A stretch of DNA of 64,000 bases from the NCBI RefSeq assembly GCF_027947575.1, contig NZ_CP116256.1, forward strand, positions 2,728,001 through 2,792,000. The letters are read 5' to 3'. Below the pieces are notes generated by a model, which made no database searches, was not told the DNA's origin, and saw only the letters and a list, made by a program, of their open reading frames with translations. This document shows, one piece after another, positions 1-9,615 of this stretch. The first letter of the stretch is position 1; each line of letters begins with the position of its first letter. This stretch comes from Streptomyces rubrogriseus. Its GTDB lineage: Bacteria > Actinomycetota > Actinomycetes > Streptomycetales > Streptomycetaceae. A program made the position numbers and the translations under genes.

Positions 1-1392
<1,392 letters not shown>

Positions 1393-1475
1393 GTTGCTCG
1401 CGTCCACTGTGTTGGTTCTGAAACCACGAACAATCAGACTGTGTTGGTCACCCGGTTGATTGTCTGTTTCATAGT

Positions 1476-1595
1476 GTTTCGGTGGTCATAGCGTAGGGGA
1501 AACGCCCGGTTACATTTCGAACCCGGAAGCTAAGCCTTACAGCGCCGATGGTACTGCAGGGGGGACCCTGTGGGAGAGTAGGACGCCGCCGAACT
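1476..1595 (+). rRNA. rrf: 5S ribosomal RNA
   Basis: A roughly 120-base RNA beginning GTTTCGGTGGTCATAGCG and containing CCCGGTTACATTTCGAACCC and GGTACTGCAGGGGGGACC is the standard Streptomyces 5S sequence. It follows the 23S gene after an 83-base spacer, as the last gene of the rRNA operon. The ends are set from the pairing of the first and last few bases and may be off by one or two. Confidence 0.95.
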
Positions 1596-1602
1596 CCTTT
1601 TA

Positions 1603-1649
1603 GAGCTCTGGCTCTTGGGCATGCAGCCCGAGAGCCAGAGCTTTTTTGC
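1603..1649 (+). terminator. rRNA operon terminator
   Basis: An almost perfect inverted repeat (arm GCTCTGGCTCTTGGGC, loop ATGCA, matching arm with a single G:U) is followed by a run of six T. This is a textbook intrinsic terminator. It lies 8 bases after 5S rRNA and ends the rRNA operon. Confidence 0.93.
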
Positions 1650-1703
1650 GTTGAGGTAAGGTCAGTGAGCATCATTGGCTCGTTTCCCCCAGGAGGCCCC
1701 CGC

Positions 1704-2312
1704 GTGGAGGTCCAGGAGACCCGCGTGCAGACCGACCGGGTCCTCACCATCCCGAACATCCTCAGCATGGCGCGCCTGGCCGGCGTGCCACTGTTCCTGT
1801 GGCTCATCCTGCGGCCCGAGTTCGGCGGCCCGCAGAGCGACGGCTGGGCGCTGTTGGTGCTGGCCCTGAGCGGGGTCAGCGACTACCTGGACGGAAAGCT
1901 CGCACGGCGTTGGAATCAGATCAGCAGCCTTGGCCGGCTGCTGGACCCGGCGGCCGACCGGCTCTATATCCTCTCCACGCTGGTGGGTCTCACCTGGCGC
2001 GAGATTCTCCCGCTCTGGTTGACCCTTGTACTGCTTGCCAGGGAAGCGATGCTGCTGGTGATGGTGGGCATCCTCCGGCGGCACGGCTATCCTCCGCCGC
2101 AGGTGAACTTCCTGGGCAAGGCCGCCACCTTCAACCTCATGTACGCCTTCCCGCTGCTTCTGCTGAGTGACGGCAGCGGATGGATCGCGTCACTCGCCGC
2201 CGTCTTCGGATGGGCGTTCGCCGGATGGGGTACAACCCTGTATTGGTGGGCAGGTGTTCTCTACGTGGTGCAGGTCCGCCGCCTGGTTCGTGCGGACGTC
2301 GCAGCCGATTGA
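1704..2312 (+). CDS. CDP-alcohol phosphatidyltransferase family protein (PgsA2-like)
   Basis: A membrane enzyme expected to transfer a phosphatidyl group from CDP-diacylglycerol to an alcohol such as glycerol-3-phosphate or inositol. The family signature D-G-x2-A-R-x8-G-x3-D-x3-D is complete: DGKLAR at about residues 58-63, followed by G and DPAAD (about 72-82). Hydrophobic segments follow, as expected for a multi-pass protein. GTG 1704 is chosen because AGGAGG sits at 1691-1696, 7 bases upstream; the longer upstream frame runs through the rRNA terminator. The length of about 202 residues is normal for the family. Its place beside DUF881/sbp genes equals that of mycobacterial pgsA2 (Rv1822). 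The alcohol substrate cannot be read from the sequence. Confidence 0.9.
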   Translation: MEVQETRVQTDRVLTIPNILSMARLAGVPLFLWLILRPEFGGPQSDGWALLVLALSGVSDYLDGKLARRWNQISSLGRLLDPAADRLYILSTLVGLTWREILPLWLTLVLLAREAMLLVMVGILRRHGYPPPQVNFLGKAATFNLMYAFPLLLLSDGSGWIASLAAVFGWAFAGWGTTLYWWAGVLYVVQVRRLVRADVAAD

Positions 2313-2421
2313 ACTCGCTGATTGTGCGGTCCCGGTGGCCGGATGGCCCGCGCTGGAAAAGTGCGGGACCCTGGACGGGTGAAGTCGGCTAAACCGTCTC
2401 TCAGAGGAGGACGCTTCCGAC

Positions 2422-4917
2422 ATGAAGGCCGTCGTGATGGCTGGAGGCGAAGGCACACGCCTTCGTCCCATGACCTCGAGCATGCCCAAGCCGCTCCTGC
2501 CGGTGGTCAACCGGCCGATCATGGAGCACGTACTTCGGCTGCTCAAAAGGCATGGGCTCAATGAGACCGTCGTGACCGTCCAGTTCCTGGCCTCACTGGT
2601 CAAGAACTACTTCGGTGACGGCGAGGAGCTCGGAATGGAGCTCACCTATGCCAACGAGGAGAAGCCACTCGGTACCGCCGGAAGCGTCAAGAACGCCGAG
2701 GAGGCATTGAAGGACGATGCCTTCCTCGTCATTTCCGGCGATGCCCTGACCGACTTCGACCTCACCGACCTGATCAACTTCCACAAGGAAAAGGGCTCGC
2801 TCGTCACCGTGTGTCTGACGCGCGTGCCCAACCCGCTGGAATTCGGCATCACCATCGTCGACGAAGAGGGCAAGGTCGAGCGCTTCCTGGAGAAGCCGAC
2901 CTGGGGCCAGGTCTTCTCCGACACCGTGAACACCGGGATCTACGTCATGGAGCCCGAGGTCTTCAACTATGTCGACCCCGATGTGCCCGTGGACTGGTCC
3001 GGTGACGTCTTCCCGCAGTTGATGAAGGAAGGCAAGCCCATCTACGGCTATGTCGCCGAGGGCTACTGGGAGGACGTCGGTACCCACGAGAGCTATGTGA
3101 AGGCCCAGGCCGACGTTCTGGAACGCAAGGTCGACGTCGACATCGACGGCTTCGAGATCTCGCCCGGCGTCTGGGTGGCCGAGGGTGCGGAGGTGCATCC
3201 CGACGCGGTGCTGCGCGGGCCCCTGTACGTCGGCGACTACGCGAAGGTCGAGGCCGGCGCGGAGATCCGCGAGCACACCGTGATCGGGTCAAACGTCGTC
3301 GTCAAGAGCGGCGCCTTCCTGCACAAGGCCGTGGTCGCCGACAACGTGTACGTCGGACCGCACAGCAATCTGCGGGGCTGTGTGGTCGGCAAGAACACCG
3401 ACATCATGCGCGCCGCGCGGATCGAGGACGGCGCGGTCATCGGCGACGAATGCCTGGTCGGTGAAGAATCGATCATCCAGGGCAATGTGCGGGTCTACCC
3501 GTTCAAGACCATCGAGGCGGGCGCGTTCGTCAACACCTCGGTGATCTGGGAGTCCCGCGGGCAGGCGCATCTCTTCGGTGCGCGCGGGGTCTCCGGCATC
3601 CTGAACGTGGAGATCACGCCGGAGCTGGCCGTGCGGCTGGCCGGTGCGTACGCGACGACCCTGAAGAAGGGGTCCACCGTCACCACGGCCCGTGACCACT
3701 CCCGTGGCGCCCGTGCGCTGAAGCGGGCGGTGATCTCCGCGCTGCAGGCCAGCGCCATCGACGTACGCGACCTGGAGAACGTGCCCCTGCCCGTGGCGCG
3801 GCAGCAGACCGCGCGGGGCAGTGCCGGCGGCATCATGATCCGGACCACCCTGGGAGTGCCGGACTCCGTCGACATCATGTTCTTCGACGGTCAGGGCGCC
3901 GACCTGTCGCAGGGCAGTCAGCGGAAGCTGGACCGGGTGTTCGCGCGCCAGGAGTACCGGCGGGCGTTCCCGGGCGAGATCGGGGACCTGCACTTCCCGT
4001 CCAGTGTGTTCGACTCCTACACCGGGTCCCTGCTGCGCAACGTCGACATCACCGGCATCGCGGAGTCCGGGCTCAAGGTGGTCGTCGACGCCTCCAACGG
4101 CAGCGCGGGGCTGGTGCTGCCGAGCCTGCTCGGGAAGCTCGGCGTCGACTCCCTGACGATCAATCCCGGTCTCGACGAGGCCAGGCCCACCGAGTCGGCC
4201 GACATGCGGCGCTCGGGTCTGGTGCGCCTCGGGGAGATCGTGGCGTCCTCGCGGGCCGCGTTCGGCGTGCGGTTCGACCCCGTCGGTGAACGGCTGTCGC
4301 TCGTCGACGAGAAGGGCCGCATCATCGAGGACGACCGGGCGCTGCTGGTGATGCTCGACCTGATCGCGGCCGAGCGGCGCAGCGGCCGGGTGGCGCTCCC
4401 GGTGACCACCACCAGGATCGCCGAGCAGGTCGCCGCGTACCACGGCACGCAGGTCGAGTGGACGACCACCTCCCCGGACGACCTGACGCGGGTGGGGGGC
4501 GAGGAAGGCGCGATCTTCGGCGGAGACGGCAAGGGCGGCTTCATCGTCCCCGAGTTCAGCAGTGTGTACGACGGCACGGCGGCCTTCGTGCGGCTGATCG
4601 GGCTGGTCGCGCGCACGCAGCTCACGCTGAGCCAGATCGACGCGCGGATCCCGCGGGCCCACGTCCTCAAGCGTGATCTGGCCACGCCGTGGGCGGTCAA
4701 GGGCCTGGTGATGCGGCGGGTCGTCGAGGCGGCCGGAGACCGGTTCGTGGACACCACGGACGGGGTGCGGGTGGTCGAGACCGACGGGCGCTGGGTGATG
4801 GTCCTGCCCGACCCCGCGGAGGCGGTCACCCATCTGTGGGCGGAGGGCCCCGACGACGCCTCCGCACAGGCACTGCTGGACGAGTGGGCCGCGGTGGTGG
4901 ACAGCGCGGGCCGCTGA
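2422..4917 (+). CDS. Mannose-1-phosphate guanylyltransferase with C-terminal phosphomannomutase-like domain
   Basis: An 831-residue cytoplasmic protein. Residues 1-235 are a nucleotidyltransferase with the [11 protein letters not shown] activation loop, MPKPLLPV, and the SGDALTD metal-binding segment. Residues 245-370 are a hexapeptide-repeat left-handed beta helix. Residues 380-831 are homologous to phosphomannomutase. In that half the phosphoserine loop (normally T-A-S-H-N-P) reads RTTLGVP and the metal loop (normally DGDxDR) reads FDPVGER, so mutase activity is probably lost. It likely supplies GDP-mannose for cell-envelope mannosylation. ATG 2422 is preceded by GAGGAGG at 2404-2410. I recall that related S. 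coelicolor proteins have been reported as ManC; I did not check this. Confidence 0.9.
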   Translation: MKAVVMAGGEGTRLRPMTSSMPKPLLPVVNRPIMEHVLRLLKRHGLNETVVTVQFLASLVKNYFGDGEELGMELTYANEEKPLGTAGSVKNAEEALKDDAFLVISGDALTDFDLTDLINFHKEKGSLVTVCLTRVPNPLEFGITIVDEEGKVERFLEKPTWGQVFSDTVNTGIYVMEPEVFNYVDPDVPVDWSGDVFPQLMKEGKPIYGYVAEGYWEDVGTHESYVKAQADVLERKVDVDIDGFEISPGVWVAEGAEVHPDAVLRGPLYVGDYAKVEAGAEIREHTVIGSNVVVKSGAFLHKAVVADNVYVGPHSNLRGCVVGKNTDIMRAARIEDGAVIGDECLVGEESIIQGNVRVYPFKTIEAGAFVNTSVIWESRGQAHLFGARGVSGILNVEITPELAVRLAGAYATTLKKGSTVTTARDHSRGARALKRAVISALQASAIDVRDLENVPLPVARQQTARGSAGGIMIRTTLGVPDSVDIMFFDGQGADLSQGSQRKLDRVFARQEYRRAFPGEIGDLHFPSSVFDSYTGSLLRNVDITGIAESGLKVVVDASNGSAGLVLPSLLGKLGVDSLTINPGLDEARPTESADMRRSGLVRLGEIVASSRAAFGVRFDPVGERLSLVDEKGRIIEDDRALLVMLDLIAAERRSGRVALPVTTTRIAEQVAAYHGTQVEWTTTSPDDLTRVGGEEGAIFGGDGKGGFIVPEFSSVYDGTAAFVRLIGLVARTQLTLSQIDARIPRAHVLKRDLATPWAVKGLVMRRVVEAAGDRFVDTTDGVRVVETDGRWVMVLPDPAEAVTHLWAEGPDDASAQALLDEWAAVVDSAGR

Positions 4918-5016
4918 GAACACACCGCACGCGCGCGTGCCGGACACGTGTCCTCAAGGGGGCCGGTCCGGCACGCCGGTGGGGCCGTTCGGAGGTAGTG
5001 GCGGTGGCGTGCGACG

Positions 5017-5922
5017 ATGTGCGGCATGCCGCAGCCACCCCCCGTTCGGAGCACACCCAGGCGGCCCGCGCGCCCGGACGCGTCCATGTCGCTGCTCACG
5101 AACGTCATGGACCACAGCCTCGACGACGGATACGCCGAGGCCGCCGCGCGCAAGCAGGCCGACGGCGGCGGGGGCATGCCCAAGACGCTGCGCGCCAAGC
5201 TGGGCCTGGCGGCCGGTCTGGTCCTCGCGGCCCTGGTCGTGACCGTCGGGGCGGCCCAGGCACGGGTCGCCGCCCCCGTCGTCGCCAAGGAGCGCGAGGA
5301 GCTGGTCGACCGCATAGAGGGGGAGACCTCGGCGGCCGACGAGCTGGAGAAGAGCGTCGACGAGCTGCGCGACGACGTGGACGCCCGCCGGCGCGAGGCG
5401 CTGGAGAAGAGCGGCGACGGCGACCGGTCCGACCTGGTGGGGATCCTGTCGGGCGCGGTGGAGGTGCACGGCCCCGGCGTGAAGCTCGTGGTGAACGATG
5501 CGAAGGACGTCGCCACGGGGGCCGACGGGCAGCCGCGCGGCACTTCCGGGTTCTCCGACACGGGGCGGGTGCGGGACCGGGACATGCAGCGAGTGGTGAA
5601 CGGGCTGTGGGAGTCGGGCGCCGAGGCGATCTCCGTCAACGGGCAGCGGCTGACCGCGCTGTCGGCGATCAGGGCCGCCGGTGACGCGATACTGGTCGAC
5701 AACAGGCCGCTGGTGCCGCCGTACACGGTGCTCGCGGTGGGGGACGGCGAGCGGCTGAGCAGGGGCTTCCAGGACAGCGCGGACGGGCTGTACCTGCATG
5801 CCCTGGAGGAGAGCTACGGCATCCGGACCGCCATCTCCGTCGCGGACGACCTCAAGCTGCCGGCCGCACCGAGTGTGATCGTACGTACAGCACAGCCGAT
5901 AACCGAGAAGGGCACATCGTGA
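5017..5922 (+). CDS. DUF881 membrane-anchored protein (first copy)
   Basis: A single-pass membrane protein of about 301 residues and unknown biochemical role. One transmembrane segment lies near residues 65-85 (GLAAGLVLAALVVTVGAA). It is followed by a charged coiled coil (ERE-ELVDRIEGE through DARRREALEK) and then the globular DUF881 domain containing GPGVKLVVND and GAEAISVNGQRL. The final bases overlap the GTG of the next gene by 4 (GTGA), so the three genes are translationally coupled. The start is uncertain: ATG 5017, 5026 and 5086 are all possible and GGAGG at 4991 is rather far from any. The DUF881-sbp-DUF881 trio is conserved in actinobacteria near cell-division and envelope genes. Confidence 0.85.
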   Translation: MCGMPQPPPVRSTPRRPARPDASMSLLTNVMDHSLDDGYAEAAARKQADGGGGMPKTLRAKLGLAAGLVLAALVVTVGAAQARVAAPVVAKEREELVDRIEGETSAADELEKSVDELRDDVDARRREALEKSGDGDRSDLVGILSGAVEVHGPGVKLVVNDAKDVATGADGQPRGTSGFSDTGRVRDRDMQRVVNGLWESGAEAISVNGQRLTALSAIRAAGDAILVDNRPLVPPYTVLAVGDGERLSRGFQDSADGLYLHALEESYGIRTAISVADDLKLPAAPSVIVRTAQPITEKGTS

Positions 5923-6251
5923 TCGCCGTACTGGGCCTCGTCGTGGGAGTCGTGGCCGGATTGCTGGTCCGGCCCGAGGTGCCGGCGGCCGTGGAGCCGT
6001 ATCTGCCGATCGCCGTCGTGGCGGCGCTGGACGCCGTGTTCGGCGGGCTGAGGGCCATGCTCGACGGCATCTTCGACGACAAGGTCTTCGTGGTGTCGTT
6101 CCTGTCGAACGTGGTCGTGGCCGCACTGATCGTGTTCCTGGGCGACAAGTTGGGCGTCGGAGCCCAGCTGTCCACCGGCGTCGTGGTGGTCCTCGGCATC
6201 CGCATCTTCTCCAACGCCGCGGCGATCCGACGCCACGTCTTCCGGGCGTGA
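5919..6251 (+). CDS. sbp: Small basic protein (DUF1290) membrane protein
   Basis: A 110-residue, almost wholly hydrophobic protein with three predicted membrane segments (residues 2-20, about 30-45, and 55-100 in two passes) and a basic tail ending RRHVFRA. Length and pattern match the DUF1290 small basic protein family, which in firmicutes and actinobacteria lies beside division genes. It starts at GTG 5919 inside the stop of the upstream gene and its own stop overlaps the next start, so it sits in the middle of a coupled trio. Membrane partnership with the two DUF881 neighbours is inferred from this constant arrangement. Confidence 0.88.
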   Translation: MIAVLGLVVGVVAGLLVRPEVPAAVEPYLPIAVVAALDAVFGGLRAMLDGIFDDKVFVVSFLSNVVVAALIVFLGDKLGVGAQLSTGVVVVLGIRIFSNAAAIRRHVFRA

Positions 6252-7111
6252 GGCCGATGAGCGACGACGAGCAGCCCGCGAACAGGCTGCGCAAGGAGCT
6301 GCCGGACGAGGTGCCGCCGTCGCGGTCCCCGTCGGCGGACGACCCCGCGGGCGGCCTCCCGGGGGCCGGGCAGGGGGAGCGGAACGGAGTGACCGGCAGG
6401 CAGCGGCTCCTGAAGGGGCTGTGGCCGCCCCGCCTGACGCGGGCCCAACTGATCGTCGCCCTGCTCCTGTTCGGGCTCGGGTTCGGTCTCGCGGTGCAGG
6501 TGGCGTCCAACAGTGACAGCGACAGCGCGCTGCGAGGTGCCCGCCAGGAAGATCTGGTCCGCATCCTCGATGAACTGGACGACCGTACTCAGCGTCTTGA
6601 AGACGAGAAGCAGGGCCTCGAGAAGCAGCGCGACGAGCTGGAGAACAGCTCCGACCAGGCGGAGGAGGCCCGCAAGCAGACGCTCGAGAAGGAGCGGCAA
6701 CTGGGCATCCTCGCGGGCACCGTGGCCGCGCAGGGGCCCGGCATCACGGTGACCATCGAGGACACGAAGGGGACGGTCGAGGCGGACATGCTGCTCGACG
6801 CGATCCAGGAGCTGCGCGCCGCGGGCGCGGAGGCGATCCAGGTGAACGGCGTACGGGTGGTGGCAGGCACGTATCTCGCGGACGCCGGCAACTCCGTCAG
6901 CGTCGACGGGAACAAGATCAACGCGCCCTATCGTTTCCAGGTCATCGGCAAGCCGCAGGACCTCGAACCGGCTCTCAACATTCCTGGAGGAGTGGTGCAG
7001 ACTCTGGAGAAGGAACAGGCCACCGTTACTGTTGAGCGGTCGAGCAAGATCGTCGTGGACGCCTTGCGAGCGGCGGAGCGGCCTGACTACGCTCGGTCGT
7101 CCTCCCAGTGA
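6248..7111 (+). CDS. DUF881 membrane-anchored protein (second copy)
   Basis: Paralogue of the protein at 5017. It has a long acidic cytoplasmic N-terminus (about 60 residues), one membrane segment at about 66-86 (LIVALLLFGLGFGLAVQVA), a strongly charged coiled coil (LDELDDRTQRLEDEKQGLE onward, about residues 97-145), and a DUF881 domain with GPGITVTIEDTKG and GAEAIQVNGVRV. GTG 6248 overlaps the sbp stop; ATG 6257 (MSDDEQ) is an alternative start. The domain would lie outside the membrane if the N-terminus is cytoplasmic. The function is unknown. Confidence 0.87.
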   Translation: MRPMSDDEQPANRLRKELPDEVPPSRSPSADDPAGGLPGAGQGERNGVTGRQRLLKGLWPPRLTRAQLIVALLLFGLGFGLAVQVASNSDSDSALRGARQEDLVRILDELDDRTQRLEDEKQGLEKQRDELENSSDQAEEARKQTLEKERQLGILAGTVAAQGPGITVTIEDTKGTVEADMLLDAIQELRAAGAEAIQVNGVRVVAGTYLADAGNSVSVDGNKINAPYRFQVIGKPQDLEPALNIPGGVVQTLEKEQATVTVERSSKIVVDALRAAERPDYARSSSQ

Positions 7112-7301
7112 ACCGGCGGTGCATGGGGGGCGTCCGGCGAGGGCATGAGGTTGCGGGGGGTCGGCGCACCGATTGGGTGGTGCGTGGTGGAAACTGTCTG
7201 GTGGAGACGGACGTTGTGAAGGTGTCCGGGTCGGCCAGTGCGTTCAGTAAGGGTTCGTCCTGCCCCACGGGCGGGTCTGTTTCGGTCAAGGGGAATCGCC
7301 C

Positions 7302-8111
7302 GTGAAGTTGTTTGCGAAGTTGTTCGGCAAGAGCGCGCGAGAGGGCAGCGGCGACAACGCGACCGCCCGCCATCGCGCACAGCCCGACGCGGAGGGCCGG
7401 CGCCCGATGTACCGGGACCAGGTGGGTGGTCCCGGCGCGCCGTCTGTTGACCCTGCTCAGTCCGGCGGCATAGGTTTCGGCCAGCCCTCGGCCCCGGGTG
7501 CGGGTGGAGGGTTCACCCCCGACCCGTACGCGTCGAACGCCCCGGCGGGGCAGTCGCGGCAGGAGGATCCGTCCATGTCGGCCCTGGTCTGTACGAGGTG
7601 CGGCAACCGCAACGCGGAGAACAGCCGTTTCTGCTCCAACTGCGGTGCTCCGCTGCGGCCCGGCGCGGTCCCGGAGCGTGCCTCCGAGACGACCTCCACC
7701 ATCTCCATCTCCGGTCTGGAGGCCTACGACGCCGAGGTCACCGGCCAGACGGCGGTGCCGGCGCTCTCGCCCGAGGCGCAGGCGGCCGTGGACGCGCTGC
7801 CGCTGGGCTCCGCCCTCCTGGTCGTGCGCCGCGGTCCGAACTCGGGCAGCCGCTTCCTGCTGGACGGTGAGCTGACCACCGCCGGGCGTCATCCGCAGAG
7901 CGACATCTTCCTGGACGACGTGACGGTCTCGCGCCGGCACGTGGAGTTCCGCCGCAGCCCGGACGGTTCCTTCACGGTCGCCGACGTCGGCAGCCTGAAC
8001 GGCACCTACGTCAACCGCGAGCGCATCGACCAGGTCGCCCTGTCGAACGGCGACGAGGTGCAGATCGGCAAGTACCGGCTGGTGTTCTACGCGAGCCAGC
8101 GGGGTTACTGA
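7302..8111 (+). CDS. garA: FHA domain protein with zinc ribbon, GarA/OdhI-like
   Basis: A 269-residue regulator. A flexible Gly/Pro-rich N-terminus (1-91) precedes a zinc ribbon with Cys 97, 100, 111 and 114 (CTRC, CSNC). Then come an ETTS phosphosite motif (129-132) and an FHA domain (172-265) with the phosphothreonine-binding residues S210-x2-H213 and N233-G-T. In GarA and OdhI the ETT(S) threonine is phosphorylated by PknB/PknG-type kinases, binds the protein's own FHA domain and releases 2-oxoglutarate dehydrogenase or glutamate dehydrogenase. The same role is inferred here. GTG 7302 has AAGGGGA upstream. An internal ATG at 7575 has a perfect AGGAGG (7561-7566) and would give a 178-residue form close to GarA in length. 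Confidence 0.9.
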   Translation: MKLFAKLFGKSAREGSGDNATARHRAQPDAEGRRPMYRDQVGGPGAPSVDPAQSGGIGFGQPSAPGAGGGFTPDPYASNAPAGQSRQEDPSMSALVCTRCGNRNAENSRFCSNCGAPLRPGAVPERASETTSTISISGLEAYDAEVTGQTAVPALSPEAQAAVDALPLGSALLVVRRGPNSGSRFLLDGELTTAGRHPQSDIFLDDVTVSRRHVEFRRSPDGSFTVADVGSLNGTYVNRERIDQVALSNGDEVQIGKYRLVFYASQRGY

Positions 8112-8155
8112 CCCGCCCCCGGGCCGCCCGCCCGGGGAACCTCCAGGGAAGGTCC

Positions 8156-8896
8156 ATGTTTCAAACACCGAGCGGCGGTGCCGGGCAAGGCGCCGCCGCC
8201 ACGGACAGTGGGCTGATGAGCATCGGCGCAGTGCTGAACGCGCTGCGTGACGAGTTCCCCGACATCACCATCTCCAAGATCCGTTTCCTGGAGTCGGAGG
8301 GCCTCGTCGAGCCGCGACGGACCCCGGCCGGGTATCGCAAGTTCGGCGCGCACGACGTCGAGCGCCTCGGCCAGGTGCTGCGCATGCAGCGGGACCACTA
8401 TCTGCCGCTCAAGGTGATCCGCGAGCACCTGGACGCCGTGGAGCGCGGCGAGGCCGTGGCGCTGCCGCGGGTCGGCCGGCAGCGGGACGGCGAGGCCGCC
8501 GCACCCGAGCCCGCCGAGAGCCCGACGGTGGCCCGGATCGGGCGGGACGAGCTGCTCGCCACGGCCGGGATCGGCGACCAGGAACTGCGGGAGTGGGAGT
8601 CGTACGGACTCCTCGTCCCGCTGCCCGACGGGGCGTACGACGCCGAGGCGGTCACCGTGGCGTCGCTGGTGGTGCAGCTGGGGCGGTTCGGGATCGAACC
8701 GCGGCACCTGCGGGTGATGAAGGCCGCCGCCGACCGCGAGGCCGGGCTCGTGGACCAGGTGGTGGCTCCGCTGAAGCGCCACCGCAACCCTCAGACCAGG
8801 GCACATGCGGAAGCCCGCACCAAGGAGCTGGCGGGACTCGCGGTGAAACTGCACGCGGCGCTGGTGCAGACCGCTCTCGGCGTGCGGCTGCCCTGA
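8156..8896 (+). CDS. ftsR: MerR-family regulator, FtsR-like (Rv1828 type)
   Basis: A 246-residue DNA-binding protein. The MerR winged-helix region is at about residues 20-75 (MSIGAVLNALRDEFPDIT, KIRFLESEGLVEPRR, TPAGYRKF). A second MerR-like half is at about 122-190 (GRDELLATAGI, LREWESYGLLVPLPDG). This double arrangement and the position between the FHA gene and DUF151 match Rv1828 and corynebacterial FtsR, an activator of ftsZ. ATG 8156 has GGGAAGG 4 bases before it, and the gene follows the FHA gene after 44 bases, probably in the same transcript. The symbol is assigned by family and synteny. Binding to ftsZ here is inference. Confidence 0.88.
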   Translation: MFQTPSGGAGQGAAATDSGLMSIGAVLNALRDEFPDITISKIRFLESEGLVEPRRTPAGYRKFGAHDVERLGQVLRMQRDHYLPLKVIREHLDAVERGEAVALPRVGRQRDGEAAAPEPAESPTVARIGRDELLATAGIGDQELREWESYGLLVPLPDGAYDAEAVTVASLVVQLGRFGIEPRHLRVMKAAADREAGLVDQVVAPLKRHRNPQTRAHAEARTKELAGLAVKLHAALVQTALGVRLP

Positions 8897-8979
8897 AACG
8901 GGCGGGCCGGCGACCCGGATCGCCCACCCGATCCCGGCCCGACTACCCAAACGTCCCGGGCACGGCCTAGGGTTGCTGT

Positions 8980-9453
8980 GTGAACGAGCTCGATGTCGTA
9001 GGTGTCCGGGTCGAGATGCCCTCCAACCAGCCGATCGTGCTGCTGCGCGAGGTGGGCGGCGACCGTTACCTTCCCATCTGGATCGGACCGGGGGAGGCGA
9101 CGGCGATCGCCTTCGCCCAGCAGGGCATGGCTCCCGCACGGCCGCTGACCCACGACCTCTTCAAGGACGTGCTGGAAGCCGTCGGCCAGGAGCTCTCCGA
9201 AGTACGCATCACCGACCTGCGTGACGGGGTCTTCTATGCCGAGCTGGTCTTCGCGAGCGGGGTCGAGGTCAGCGCCAGGCCGTCCGACGCCATAGCGCTG
9301 GCCCTGCGCACCGGTACGCCGATCTACGGCAGCGACACGGTTCTCGACGACGCCGGTATCGCCATTCCGGACGAGCAGGAGGACGAGGTGGAGAAGTTCC
9401 GCGAGTTCCTCGACCAGATCTCGCCGGAGGACTTCGGGACCAGCAATCAGTGA
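8980..9453 (+). CDS. DUF151 / bifunctional nuclease family protein
   Basis: A 157-residue cytoplasmic protein matching the DUF151 family, with LLREVGGDRYLPIWIGPGEA near the start, HDLFKDVLEA in the middle, SARPSDAIALALRTGTPIY, and an acidic C-terminus. Its mycobacterial counterpart is Rv1829, in the same order after the MerR gene. Plant members are described as nucleases, but the bacterial role is not settled. GTG 8980 lies 6 bases after TAGGGT (8968-8973), a good -10 hexamer, and no ribosome site is visible, so the mRNA is probably leaderless. Confidence 0.88.
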   Translation: MNELDVVGVRVEMPSNQPIVLLREVGGDRYLPIWIGPGEATAIAFAQQGMAPARPLTHDLFKDVLEAVGQELSEVRITDLRDGVFYAELVFASGVEVSARPSDAIALALRTGTPIYGSDTVLDDAGIAIPDEQEDEVEKFREFLDQISPEDFGTSNQ

Positions 9454-9521
9454 GACGCGGGCCCGTACGGGCACATCCGGCTAGCCTTTCCCGGGATCGG
9501 ACACGGGAAACCACTCGTAGG

Positions 9522-9546
9522 GTGATTATCACTCGGCGTGCCGAGT
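9522..9546. promoter_or_regulatory. Adjoining palindromes, candidate regulator site
   Basis: GTGATTATCAC (9522-9532) adjoins ACTCGGC-GT-GCCGAGT (9531-9546, perfect 7-base arms). The pair lies just upstream of the -35 element at 9557. The position suits an activator or repressor of the MerR gene at 9616, which may be autoregulated. No protein can be assigned from the sequence alone. Confidence 0.45.
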
Positions 9547-9556
9547 GTGGCGATCG

Positions 9557-9585
9557 TTGACGCACCCTTGGTGACTGCCTACCTT
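9557..9585 (+). promoter_or_regulatory. Sigma-70 (HrdB-type) promoter for the second MerR gene
   Basis: TTGACG (9557-9562), a 17-base spacer and TACCTT (9580-9585) fit the principal sigma factor consensus. The predicted start is near 9592, leaving a short leader that contains GGAGG at 9606-9610 before GTG 9616. Confidence 0.6.
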
Positions 9586-9615
9586 CGAGGAGGCAGGTCA
9601 AGGACGGAGGTCGGC

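Noticed and set aside
7112..7301. Possible gcvH remnant in the gap before the FHA gene
   Set aside because: I translated the stretch mentally in the three forward frames and saw no lipoyl-domain motif. It is just spacer.
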